A stretch of DNA of 64,000 nucleotides from Linnemannia elongata (Eukaryota > Mortierellomycota > Mortierellomycetes > Mortierellales > Mortierellaceae), in assembly GCA_036320915.1 (NCBI GenBank), contig JAXBDG010000005.1, positions 124,001-188,000 on the forward strand, written 5' to 3'. Numbering within the stretch: position 1 is the stretch's first letter; the number at the start of each line of letters is the position of its first letter. This document shows, piece by piece, positions 44,173-51,580 of this stretch. The translations under genes were made by a program, and so were the position numbers. The notes under the pieces were generated by a model that was not told the DNA's origin, made no database searches, and saw only the letters and a list, made by a program, of their open reading frames with translations.

Positions 44173-46251
44173 AACGCCCTAGTAAAAGAAAGATACACAC
44201 ACAGATAGAGTCCCTGGTTAGGAAGAATAATATGACTAAATTCACCTAGGCATGTGGCTGAGCCGATATCGGAGCAGCTAAGGGGATTGAGTATCCCTCT
44301 CTCGGATATTGACCGTTATCGTGAGGTGGTCGGTCGATTTGAAAGTCTGGAGCAGGTGTCATTTATCCTGGATGAGCCATTCGACTTTGACGCCAGGCGG
44401 GTTGCTCATCGCCCGATGCATCCAGAATGGGTGAGCATTCGGAGGAAAGGCCGAGACAGTGATGGAAAAGTACAAGGACAATGGACAGGAGAGGAGCGCA
44501 AGGCGGAGGCGATGCGCAAGGTGGTCGAGTTTGTGAGGGAGCATGCGCTGCTATTTAGGGGTCGACTCACAAAGGCGACTTGCAAGGACGGCTATTTCTG
44601 GCCAGACGCTCTACAGTCGTTTCCCGAGAATATCCAGATCGAGATGCTCGCCAGTATCCCTCCAACGCCCAAGCTCAAGTCCCTTTCACGTTCTGAGCGG
44701 CCATTGGTCAAGGCACATCCTGACACGGTTGATTTCTGTTGGGTCGAGTCGATCGGTCTGTCGTGGTTTGAAAAGCCGGTCTGTGAGGGCTTGTCGAATG
44801 ACTGGGTCCTACCACGGTGTCGTCGTCTCAAGTCTCTGTCTACTCCTCCTCTTGGGTCGGACACCTTTAAGTGGGCGGTTCAGGAGAAACGGGACCTTGA
44901 AAGTGTTGTGTCCTGTTCAACTACCTCGATCACGGATACGTCTCAGCAGGAGGGGCGACCGGCGTATATTGAGCATGGACTGGTGCCGTTGGAACGGGTT
45001 TGGATCAAGGAGAATCTTATAGTTTACCCTCTTTGTGACGAGGAAGTAAACGATATCGCCATCGCCTTCAGTCAGACCCTCAGGTCACTCACCATCGTGG
45101 GAGACCCCAAATGGCTCACCGACACTCCCCCCTCGAAAACTTTTCACCTAGGCCGTGGGTGGGTCGATATGTTGGCCTTGACAGAGCTACATCTATACAT
45201 GCAGGAACTCGACCATCGTGTGGTGCTCGATCGTGAGTTGATGGCGCATTGCCCAAACATCACATCGATCCAAATCAGGGACAGGATCTGGGATTATGAC
45301 TTTTCGGAGATTGTGCCCTGCCTGCCTGCCTACTTGCCGAGATTGCGTGAGCTGGATCTTTGTGGTTGGAGTGCTTTGACGTTTGATCCTGAGACGCTTT
45401 CGTCGACGCCGGAGCTTCGCAATCTTACCATTGGGAGTATGTCTTCGTACTTGAACAGAGTGTTTATTCCGCCTGTCACGGAGCTGTATCGGTCGTTTGG
45501 TATTCTTAGAGAGACGGAGGAGGAGGAGGAGGAGGAGGAGGAGGAGGAGGAGGGGGCTGAGGAGACTGGAGAAAGGATTGTTCGACCAAGGTGGACCTGG
45601 GATTGGCATTTACCTATGCTGGGAGTTCTGTACTTGTCGGGCGAGTTTGCATACCTATTCCAGTTCACGATGCTGACCGGATGCCCACAGCTGTGGTCTT
45701 TGACGCTGCATATTCAAACGAACGAACACAATGGACACCCTCGAGTCATCACTGAAGACGACCTCTTTATCGCAGGATCAGGAAAAACTAGAGAGCGGAT
45801 TGTTGCAGAGAGGGTGACGGAAGTGACGTTGAGGGGCACCTGGGTTGTGGAGAGTGAGACGGTCCTATCACAGTTCCTGGTGGATATGTTCCCTAATGTG
45901 ACCGAACTTGGAACCCGAGGAGGCGGCAACGGTGGCGGAGTGTTCTCATCTCTCGGTCTTGGATCCATGATGTCCATTATCCGCAACAACCCCAACCACA
46001 AGTGGCAAGAAGTGCAAACAGATCTTGAAGAGCCTAATAGGCAAGAAGCGTTGGACTATGGGTTGTGTCATCCCGAGTGGGAGGCAGGAAAGTTGGATTT
46101 CGAGACGGTGAAGATGATGGAGGTGATGATCTTGTTCAGGAAAGGAAATGAGGATATTGATGGGAACTTCTTACGGGTGTTGAAAGTGCTTGATTTCGAG
46201 AGGGATGTTTCTTGGGTCTTTGGTGATGGTACTCTTGCTACCTATGATTGA
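24314..46251 (+). CDS. F-box gene F1', paralogue of F1 split by a 19-kb intron insertion
   Basis: Model: join(24314..24984, 44250..46251), 890 residues. The first exon has the F-box (residues about 36-58, YLSKLPPEILHKILILLP) and ends LYRQVIW; the second starts HVAEPISEQLRGLS, exactly as in F1. The donor (GTGAGT, a stronger consensus than in F1) and acceptor (CACCTAG) are intact and the frame is kept, so the gene may still work if the 19,265-nt intron is spliced. The second exon has an expanded Glu run (GAG repeats, 45517-45551) relative to F1. No stop or frameshift was seen in either exon. Whether it is expressed is unknown. Confidence 0.75.
25173..25350. repeat. DIRS terminal repeat at the recombinase end
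   Basis: The outer 70 bp (25173-25242) pair with the internal complementary region. The inner 91 bp (25260-25350) are an exact inverted copy of 33174-33264, and the intervening GTGTGTGTATCTTTCTTTTA matches the inverted 44183-44202. The left repeat extends further outward than its partner, as is usual for the second terminal repeat of DIRS elements. Confidence 0.9.
25380..25479. repeat. DIRS internal complementary region
   Basis: 25380-25449 is the reverse complement of the left outer end and 25448-25479 that of the right outer end, meeting with a 2-bp overlap (AT). This region is thought to template circle closure of the DNA intermediate. It starts 10 bp beyond the recombinase stop codon. 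Confidence 0.9.
25489..26712 (-). CDS. DIRS tyrosine recombinase
   Basis: 407 residues from the first in-frame ATG (26712). The longer frame to 27186 runs into hAT terminal sequence and is not natural. Catalytic landmarks: Arg in CGLLRPDDLACTD near residue 233, the box II segment YKARSVGTT (canonical His replaced by Tyr), His in VVTHGNWSS near 377, and the nucleophile Tyr in EAFYRIS near 390. The first 100 residues are polar and overlap the end of the RT/RNase H gene in another frame, the normal arrangement in DIRS elements. The enzyme would integrate the circular DNA copy without making a target duplication. The frame looks intact. Confidence 0.85.
   Translation of the reverse strand: MSAVGSDRQGPSEDQTGQGQGNGHHSILDERALVPYNHSHVGRQAPTDPEEPSLTSPGKQPTHPREEPNVVTLSLERRRQQAVDKGAGTGVLTKLFDSRAAQKRRKRRMPGQQAFIQWMQEQGRDPLNPSAMDLMNFLDYGLDERKWKLTTLRTYKSAILQLLPAAQQLEIKEDELFREYLKVMGAGTFKRLHNATVDLAPVLSCLQALGNNHSMDIKNLTAKTCFLLATCGLLRPDDLACTDVAQCKLKDDELELTVVFPKEKRDGALIIKPVVIKSHPVEFFCPVKSYVEYRRRTSDQDRFARTTHPKSETTLYTPLMRHLRRANLSLSTDAISNYIQEIMQLMPRDETQPSYKARSVGTTAALKRGIPVDDVVTHGNWSSPAIVEAFYRISRALASNFTTAILS
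27067..27074 (+). repeat. hAT target-site duplication, left copy
   Basis: GTAGTTAT, repeated exactly at 30893-30900. Eight-base duplications are characteristic of hAT transposons. Removing one copy and the element restores the pol reading frame. Confidence 0.95.
27100..27292. repeat. hAT subterminal repeat array, left
   Basis: Repeats of ATTCGATTCGA in both orientations separated by short spacers (TTTC, ACTCCC, ACCTTC), ending in (GATTC)n. Mirrored at 30687-30870. Confidence 0.85.
27412..29976 (-). CDS. hAT family transposase, five exons, apparently intact
   Basis: Model: complement(join(27412..28354, 28470..28742, 28844..29190, 29301..29840, 29944..29976)), 711 residues. All introns are GT-AG and phases agree; the first, 11-residue exon is the least certain. 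A BED-type zinc finger (CTVPGC ... NHLMGDH) lies near residues 80-110. Central blocks VAFTLDGWTSPF, VTAHWIDDNW, ITSDSGSNVLKL and CLAHVINLAVQA are the RNase H-like catalytic core. The C-terminal dimerisation domain has PATSAPSERCFSKA and ends near LLDSWYGYF. It should excise and reinsert the element by cut-and-paste. No internal stop was found once the introns are removed. Confidence 0.85.
29977..30686. other. hAT region upstream of the transposase, lysine-rich + strand ORF
   Basis: A + strand frame at 29964-30341 encodes a Lys/Glu-rich peptide with three repeats of KAREKEQE (24-nt tandem units near 30060-30125), overlapping the transposase first exon on the opposite strand. It resembles a coiled-coil fragment, perhaps captured host sequence, but has no recognised family. 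30342-30686 is T-rich with nothing identified. The segment may act as transposase promoter. Confidence 0.35.
30687..30870. repeat. hAT subterminal repeat array, right
   Basis: Inverted counterpart of 27100-27292, with the same order of spacers over more than 100 bp. Confidence 0.85.
30893..30900 (+). repeat. hAT target-site duplication, right copy
   Basis: GTAGTTAT, identical to 27067-27074. Confidence 0.95.
32154..33122 (-). CDS. DIRS Gag-like protein
   Basis: 322 residues. Residues about 20-50 are a Gln-rich coiled coil (LRLMQEQMQQQQAFMQQQQ). The middle part (FFDSELPKNHEVFDWNDYHY ... YDTFAHEVIRDG) resembles the putative capsid region of fungal and animal DIRS elements. The C-terminal 100 residues are Lys/Gly/Asp-rich with repeats of SGYKSDGGK and would bind nucleic acid without a zinc knuckle. 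It is the first gene of the element on the minus strand, and its end overlaps the RT gene start. The frame is intact. The longer overlapping frame at 30887-33115 is an out-of-frame shadow. Confidence 0.75.
   Translation of the reverse strand: MSHAPNPTTPDVDIDIHATLRLMQEQMQQQQAFMQQQQRLLQQQQDRIQQLEASSGEQDGMVVCKPRATTLKLYDELLEAYPPIGDSNFFDSELPKNHEVFDWNDYHYTEGMVYKPPPVLQHSEVSLTDPAKRHERDLATIQGYLAHTTRFYDTFAHEVIRDGKYNPAQIKHMLGFLSTVRISASHDASRISRMRENLYLDELGIKHGNDKEESLFTLESLAAKKAAADLVRKTYKKYEPPKDKAKKPDNKIGKDKSGSYDKTKDQQAGKQQSKDKSGYKSDGGKSGYKSDGGKPGGKPWNRSGGGQGKKQSDQGNDGEKSD
33174..33264. repeat. DIRS terminal repeat at the Gag end, inner part
   Basis: Exact 91-bp inverted copy of 25260-25350. It is cut at its outer edge by the Helitron; the outer part resumes at 44183-44231. 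Confidence 0.9.
33265..34840 (+). other. Helitron 5' region, T-rich, one tiny possible secreted ORF
   Basis: 33400-33720 is a TTTTTCTTTTT-type tract with repeated TTCGGCCAATTCTTCTC units. At 33736-33876 a 46-residue frame begins MFSSHVLILLILPTLRIVDG, like a signal peptide, followed by EALELLDVDLRSYKPLSYRL. It is short and unsupported by homology, so it is noted here only. 33877-34840 shows no gene; AATAAA occurs near 34720. Confidence 0.4.
34841..36984 (+). CDS. Helitron cargo gene: 676-aa protein with Cys/His-rich domain
   Basis: Model: join(34841..34926, 35040..36984), 676 residues. The intron has donor GTACTT and acceptor AATTAG, and the joined frame reads GTQVGSNLPSHF. Residues 30-400 are disordered, rich in Pro, Gln, Asn and Thr. 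Residues about 424-530 form a Cys/His-rich unit (SCRHHWGFKGHRLC, YNCLICLNKA, FDCCPFIRAVRRQRC, WKEWCKS) that could bind zinc. The tail is acidic and lysine-rich, ending in polylysine, and suggests nuclear location. No family was recognised. It lies on the same strand as the Rep-helicase, about 1 kb upstream, inside the element. It may be a captured host gene or a Helitron accessory gene. Confidence 0.65.
36985..37954 (+). other. Helitron spacer between cargo and Rep-helicase genes
   Basis: No gene is supported. Contains two copies of a 45-bp block with CAGTCTCTGACTCTCAACAA (near 37045 and 37147), a local tandem duplication, then AT-rich sequence with AATAAA near 37345 that could end the cargo transcript. 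The Rep-helicase promoter is expected in 37700-37954. Confidence 0.5.
37955..44078 (+). CDS. Helitron Rep-helicase (RepHel), five exons, apparently intact
   Basis: Model: join(37955..38385, 38494..38649, 38714..38968, 39279..41639, 41729..44078), 1850 residues, all introns GT-AG and phase-consistent. The N-terminal part has four CX2CX4HX7C motifs (CDSCLRPGHHNSLSTKC, CNTCNGTDHCRSSSHLC, CSTCHGTDHSRSTSYLC, CATCGKTSHLTKANRQC), spread over exons 1, 2 and 4; their shared spacing supports the exon joins. The HUH nuclease follows with GLPHCHILL near residue 893 and the tyrosine motif KYLYKYVHKG near 1035. The C-terminal PIF1-like helicase has Walker A GPGGTGKT near 1390, FWDEAPM, GGDFRQTLP, TINKAQGQTL and LYVALSR. 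The protein nicks and unwinds DNA for rolling-circle transposition. Confidence 0.88.
44183..44231. repeat. DIRS terminal repeat at the Gag end, outer part
   Basis: Continues the repeat broken at 33263. 44200-44231 pairs exactly with the internal complementary region (25448-25479). The next bases, ATGACTAAATTCACCTAG, are host intron and its splice acceptor. Confidence 0.9.
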
Positions 46252-46759
46252 TGTAGCAGCAGGATGCTGTGGGAGGTGTAAATAACAAGTGAGTTGTGCG
46301 TTATGAATGTCGCGCACTTTTTTTTTTTAGTGCTGTCATTATTGTTATTGTACTTCTTGTTGTTACTGTTGTTTTGCTGTTGCGCTGTTGTTAATGTTGA
46401 TGTTATGATGAGGCATTGGATGTCTATGTTTTGTTTTATTTTATTTTTTGGTTTAATTGAATGTCAATTATTGGGAACATGGTTGCATAGGCAACGAATG
46501 CCTTACTGCGGCGCTGAAAAATTATACTTTTGACTCATGCCGTGCGCGCGCAGCAGACAAAAGGCATAAATCCCTCTTTCTTTCTTTATTTTTTTTTCTC
46601 GTTCCTCTTCTTCGTCTCCTTACGTTCCCCTTTCTTTCTTCTTTTCATATTCAGCCAACATCCAATCTCCTCAACCTAAAAAAGCACACAATCATTGTAT
46701 TCGTTTCACCCACCCCACCCACCACACTCCAAATACAACAGCAACTACAATAAAAAACA
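46252..46759. promoter_or_regulatory. F1'-F2' intergenic region with conserved block
   Basis: Holds the same 22-bp block as the F1-F2 gap (46499-46520) and a CAATACAACAGCAA stretch just before the start codon, as in F2. The rest is T-rich and diverged; the TC microsatellite of the other copy is missing. Confidence 0.5.
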
Positions 46760-49285
46760 ATGGATAATCTATTATCACAACTACCGCTGGAATGCATCCA
46801 AAAAATCCTCGAGATCATCACCAACAGAGACCGCCGCGAGGCTTTAACCTCCTTGAACGCCCTCCTCCATACCAACCGGTACATCGCCAAAGTTACCCTC
46901 CCTTTTGTCTACCACAACCCGTTCCTTGACGAGTATCGCTGTAATTTCTACTCGAAGCAGGGTCCTCGAAAGTTGATTAGGACTTTGCTTGGTGATGTTC
47001 TCCTTTGTGGTGGGGAGGTGCCGAAGAATTTGATTGATGAATTCCAGCTTGATTCTTCTCATTACGCCAACACTGACGTTAAGGGCATTCACCCGATAAC
47101 GAAACCGCTCAACTACCTTGGTTATCTTCGCTACCTCGACATCCCTATGTTGAGGTTTAAAGATTCTATTCTCAGGGGGGAATATCAGCTCTCAAAGGAT
47201 GAGGTGGGCTACGTTGAAGGGGACGAGTTTTGGAGCCAGTGTCCTGTCAGCAACGACAGTATGGTCCTGGACACCACCCACAACAACAACATGGACTCTG
47301 ACGAGCTCGAGGAGAGATTGGATCAGAGGAAGAAGGAGCTCGCTTGGTATTTCTGGAGGATGGGTCTTTATCGAGACACGCTGTGGACCCTTGCTACGCC
47401 TGTGTTGGATCAATTGGAGGGGCTGAGTTTTCCACTTTCGGATATTTCTCGCTGGACAGGAGTTGTGGGCCGGCTTGGGCGACTCGAGACCTTGGAGTTT
47501 ATCCTGGATGAGATCCCTTCAAACATATTTTTCATCAACCCTGTCATTTACGATGAGGGTTCCAAGTTTTACAAGGACGAGGCGATGCAGGCGCTGGTCC
47601 ACTTTGTCAGCGAACATACACGGCTGTTCAAGGGACGACTCAAGACCGTCAACACTAGTCCTGAACAATATCGGTCCCGGCACTTTAATGAATATTGGCA
47701 CCATGCTTTCCAGCCACAAATCTATCGACTCCTACCACCAATGAATCGACCTACTTTTCTAACTGAAGAGGGTTGGACACGGCTGTTGGCGCATCCCGAA
47801 ACGACGGATTTGGGGTATGTGAGGGAGGTGGAAGATTGGTTTGGGGAGTGGGGACGGGTTTCAAGGGATGAAGGGTTGGAAAAGTATCCGAGGTTTTTGC
47901 AGAGGTGTCGAGTGTTGAGGCGTATGACTTTGAGGTCGTTTGGGAGTGGAGGTTTTCGGTGGGCTGTGGAGGAGAAAGAGAAATATTTGCTTGGAGAAGA
48001 AGGAGAGAGAGGAAGAATGGTTAGTGGTTTGGTGCCCTTGGAGCGAGTCGAGATCTATGCCTATGACGCGTCCACGGATGAGGCTGACGATATTGCGTTC
48101 GCATTCTCCGACACATTGAGGGACCTCTTCATTTGCTACGATATTCAAAACCCATCTTTACCTCGGACGATCGAGATTGGTCGTGGCTGGGTCAACATGA
48201 TGGTGCTGACGGTACTCAGGATAGAGGCGTCCTACCACCGACTCCTCATAGACCAGATGCTCCTTTCCCATTGTCCAAATCTCGCCGTCGTTCATTTGGC
48301 CGATGGTACGCAGATGTACCAGTGTCAGGATAAGGATATTATCCCTACTTTGCCAGCAGAGCTGGGGAAGGTTACAAAGTTGGAGCTGGAAGGGTGGCCG
48401 GCTTTGACGTTTCATCCAGCGACGCTTTCTTCTGCGAGTGAGTTGAAGTTGTTACGGATCTGTGTGGATTATCGGCCGGTGGAGTTATCACGTTTTTATT
48501 TTATTCCTCCCGTCGAGGAGTTGAGTCGGTCCTATGGCGAGCATCAGGATGCGGATGAATTAGTCACAGGAATAGGAGTTGGTCAAGAGGGAGGCGAGAC
48601 GTTTCCGCTCATTATACAGCGCCCGGTGTGGTCATGGGACTGGAAGCTCCGGCAGTTGAGGAAGTTGGAGTTCACAGGAGAGTTTGCGTTCCGGTTCCAG
48701 TTTCGGATGTTATGCGGATGTCCGGCCCTGGAAGAATTGGTGCTCGAGATGGAGACCGAACAAGAAGACAGCTATGTCCGAGTTCTCACCCACGACGACT
48801 TTTCCATACCAGATGACGACACCGTCTTTGATGAGTTTGACGCCATGGACCCAACAACAACATCAGCACAGGAACCAACGAGGAGAATAATTGTCGCTCA
48901 CTCTGTTACCACCATCACTATGTCGGGCGCTTGGGTCCTGTACGAAGCCTTATTTCCCACACTCCTATGCGACTCTTTCCCAAACCTCGGCAAGATCTCT
49001 CTCCTCGGCTGCAACGGATTCACTCTCCCCGCATTAACCACCTATCTCCGGACAACACAACGCAAGCGCTTCCTTAGGATTGTGGTGTCTTTCCTAGAAC
49101 CGACGCAGGAGGAGAAGAAAGAGCTGGGGATATTACGGAGGAACGAGTGGATAGAGGAAGTGGAGGCCTTGAAGTTTAGAGCGAGTGCGGCGATTTTGAA
49201 TGCTAGGGTGTATTTTGTGCCTGGTCGCGGTGGTCGTGAGATAATGTATGCTGTGTTGAAGGATGTGGAGAATGCGAGGGAGTAG
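46760..49285 (+). CDS. F-box gene F2', paralogue of F2, 841 aa
   Basis: A single frame of 841 residues, colinear with F2. F-box at residues 3-25 (NLLSQLPLECIQKILEIIT). Conserved blocks match F2: LYRDTLWTLATPVLDQLEGLSFPLSDISRWTG is nearly identical, as are the LLPPMNRPTFL and LEFTGEFAFRFQFRMLCGCP regions. It is slightly longer through insertions such as GQEGGETFPLIIQRP near residue 610. No stop or frameshift was seen. It follows F1' in the same order as F2 follows F1, showing that the pair was copied as a unit. Probable SCF substrate receptor; substrate unknown. Confidence 0.85.
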   Translation: MDNLLSQLPLECIQKILEIITNRDRREALTSLNALLHTNRYIAKVTLPFVYHNPFLDEYRCNFYSKQGPRKLIRTLLGDVLLCGGEVPKNLIDEFQLDSSHYANTDVKGIHPITKPLNYLGYLRYLDIPMLRFKDSILRGEYQLSKDEVGYVEGDEFWSQCPVSNDSMVLDTTHNNNMDSDELEERLDQRKKELAWYFWRMGLYRDTLWTLATPVLDQLEGLSFPLSDISRWTGVVGRLGRLETLEFILDEIPSNIFFINPVIYDEGSKFYKDEAMQALVHFVSEHTRLFKGRLKTVNTSPEQYRSRHFNEYWHHAFQPQIYRLLPPMNRPTFLTEEGWTRLLAHPETTDLGYVREVEDWFGEWGRVSRDEGLEKYPRFLQRCRVLRRMTLRSFGSGGFRWAVEEKEKYLLGEEGERGRMVSGLVPLERVEIYAYDASTDEADDIAFAFSDTLRDLFICYDIQNPSLPRTIEIGRGWVNMMVLTVLRIEASYHRLLIDQMLLSHCPNLAVVHLADGTQMYQCQDKDIIPTLPAELGKVTKLELEGWPALTFHPATLSSASELKLLRICVDYRPVELSRFYFIPPVEELSRSYGEHQDADELVTGIGVGQEGGETFPLIIQRPVWSWDWKLRQLRKLEFTGEFAFRFQFRMLCGCPALEELVLEMETEQEDSYVRVLTHDDFSIPDDDTVFDEFDAMDPTTTSAQEPTRRIIVAHSVTTITMSGAWVLYEALFPTLLCDSFPNLGKISLLGCNGFTLPALTTYLRTTQRKRFLRIVVSFLEPTQEEKKELGILRRNEWIEEVEALKFRASAAILNARVYFVPGRGGREIMYAVLKDVENARE

Positions 49286-49431
49286 CGAAGAACTGATGAG
49301 TGAAACCTTTATGGTTGGAGGGTAGGGGATTTTTTTGTTAGCAAGGAGGCGACTACTTGAAGCATTCCTTGAAATATAGTAAAAAGAAGGGAATAAAAAC
49401 AAACGCGAATGTAGATCGGTTACTGTTTTAT

Positions 49432-50038
49432 TCAGTCAGTCCAGGAACTTAAAGCATCCTAAGGTCTTGGGTCAAACGCGGCGCTTACATCCATTGTTCG
49501 GCCCCGGTGGACATGGGACTGGGACTTGCCTCGTCTGATCGACATCAACCTCACGTCCGAGTTTGCTTATATGTTCAAGTTCAGGATGCTCTACGGATGT
49601 CCTCTTCTCGAGACCGTCAATGGCCACCACACTCGGACAATCTCCGAGACTGATTTGTTCATCTCTCGCACCGATGGATCAAGGGAGCAGATACTCGCAC
49701 CAAAGTTGCGCAAGGTGTATATGAACGGACATTGGGTGTTCTCGAGCGCATCGGTGTTGTCCCAGGTTCTGGGTCAGATGTTCCCAGCAGTTGAACGATT
49801 GACGGCGAGAGGGTGGGGTGGGGGAGGTGTTTCTGTTGGATCGTTGGTTGAGGTGTTGAGGACTACAGCGGGGCATATCAGGATGGTGAGGACAGATCTG
49901 ATGGATCCTTCGGTGGAGGAAGGGAGAGGGATGGGAGTGGTTCCTCGGTCGTCTGTGCTTATGAAGAAGAGCGAGCAGCAGGTTCTGCCGAACAGACTGT
50001 TTTGTTCTGGGAGGGAGTATATTATCTACAAGAAGTAG
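49432..50038 (+). pseudogene. Truncated copy of F-box gene F3 (last third)
   Basis: Matches F3 from about 22661 to its stop codon at more than 90 percent identity by eye. The 5' two thirds including the F-box are missing. Near the left edge a TAT of F3 has become TAA (49460-49462), and 21 nt are deleted after CPLLET (seven residues, in frame). After the stop the frame stays open for about 170 residues. The left edge abuts sequence homologous to the F2 3' flank, so it looks like a recombination junction and not a separate gene. Confidence 0.85.
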
Positions 50039-51580
50039 AAATTGTATGGATGAACAGCAGAGCAAAGAGAAGTACACAGTATAGAGGATTTGCGAATTGT
50101 TTATGTGTTTGTTTGAGGGCAAGGGAAGGGTCATTTCAATGCTTGTGCCATCTCCCATTCCTTCCCATCTCTTTTTCGTTTATTTGTTTGTCCCTGCCTG
50201 TGTAATATTGGCGTGCAAAAACAAGAGAATAAGAATATCATAGCAAGAGAAAAGGCACGAGTGCGTGCAAGGACAGGAGGCAAGGACAAGGCGAAGGTCC
50301 AGGCGCATGGCGCAAAAACAAAAAAAAGAAGAGGGTCCCTCTTCCCTCTTCCCTCTTCCCTCTTCCCTCTTCCCTCTTCCTTCTTCCCTCTTCCTCTTCC
50401 CACACGTATACACACACCAGCACGCATACACCTACACATTCATACGCACTCGCCGCTTGTAACACACCCAGTTACGCACTCTTCCTTTCCTCGTCCCTCA
50501 AGTCACCCTTTTCCCCCTTTTCTTCACTGAACCCCGTCTGCATTCACAACCCTCACTGTCTTCATTCATTCCTTTCTCATTGCATCAACTCTCCCTCACT
50601 GTGTTCATTCAATCCTTGCTCACTGCACCACCCGGTTCTCACCACTGAATCAATCTCAACACCAACAAGGACACTCTCACTCCAGGCAGTAAGGCCATTA
50701 TTCTGTTTACTAAACCTCCACTTGCACCCTTACCACCACAGCCACCAACAGCAACTACAAAAGAAGCAATCTTGCAATCATTCTAACCTGTTTTCCTCTT
50801 TCTCTATCCTTCGTGGGTGCGCCTTTTGTCGAACTTATCCTAGAACTACCCAAACTTCCAGCCCCCCAGCGTCTGCTTACCTCACACGGAGGAGACGACT
50901 TGGGCGGCAAAGCGATAGCGGTAACAACAAAACCAGCATCACACACAAACGAAAACAACAGTGAAACAACAAAAACAGTAACAAAAGAAACAAAAACAGC
51001 GCACCCTATACTACAAAAGTGACTTATAGAGAGCAAGCCCATAAGTTCGCATGGCACAGCAGTAATGGCGGTGGTCCAAGATGCTCACCAGTATATACCC
51101 CTTTTTCTCTTTTTCTGTAGAACTTTTCTATCCTGCCCAACAGCTCCATCGACACTTCATTCTTCCATACTCAACCCAGAAAACGCTTCCTTCCTCAAGC
51201 CAGAAAACGACGCACCAGGTCTCCTCACTTCAGTAAGTCACGACTCGTATTAAAAGACGCATGCATGATTCTGTTCGCGTACAAATATATCAGACCACAA
51301 ATCGTGTGTAAAAAATCAAGCGCGCTCATCACAGCTTTATAGAACCTGTCTCCTCTCGCAGAAGGCGTCTTCGCTCTCCTTTAATACTATACTGCCTTCT
51401 TGTGCAAACATAACAGGCACTCCACAGATAAAAAGAAGGTAAGCACACAGTGGGCACTACCATCGACAGTCGACTTTTTTTTGCTCAGACCATCCAAACG
51501 CCACTACAGTAACTAAAGTACTATTGTTATATCGATACTATTAGAGTCCATCTATCATATTCAACTATTCCTTTGATCAA
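50039..51580. other. Duplicated F3 3' flank and presumed promoter of the second NACHT gene
   Basis: Up to about 51022 it is homologous to 23288-24096, with additions including a (CCCTCTT)n heptamer array at 50336-50400 and CA-rich runs. 51023-51580 is unique, with no gene; the stretch just upstream of 51581 should hold the NACHT promoter. Small frames in 50131-51057 are repeat-derived. Confidence 0.55.
50336..50400. repeat. (CCCTCTT)n heptamer array
   Basis: About nine copies of CCCTCTT with two degenerate units at the end. It is absent from the homologous region after F3. Confidence 0.85.

Larger units (their letters stand above)
33264..44182 (+). mobile_element. Helitron rolling-circle transposon, 10.9 kb, with cargo gene
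   Basis: It interrupts the DIRS terminal repeat between A (33263) and T (44183): the intact repeat on the other side reads straight across. Insertion between A and T without duplication, and a 3' end of CTAG, are Helitron hallmarks. The 3' terminal TGGCAACGCCCTAG is also the end of a Helitron relic at 60710-60723. A short inverted pair TTGCCA / TGGCAA flanks an A-run just before the end. The 5' end begins TGTTCTAACAC, not the usual TC. It encodes a Rep-helicase (37955-44078) that seems intact and, upstream, a 676-aa protein of unknown function (34841-36984). Confidence 0.9.
25173..44231 (-). mobile_element. DIRS-type tyrosine-recombinase retrotransposon, with two nested insertions
   Basis: On the minus strand the order is terminal repeat, Gag (33122-32154), RT/RNase H (32226-26463, broken by a hAT), tyrosine recombinase (26712-25489), internal complementary region (25479-25380), terminal repeat. 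The 70 bp at 25173-25242 are the exact reverse complement of 25380-25449, and 44200-44231 is the exact reverse complement of 25448-25479, so the internal region equals the two outer ends joined. This is the diagnostic design of DIRS elements, which replicate through a circle closed at that junction. Without the hAT and Helitron, the element is about 4.3 kb. It sits in the F1' intron in opposite orientation, with only an AT dinucleotide shared by the two ends and no longer duplication. Confidence 0.9.
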
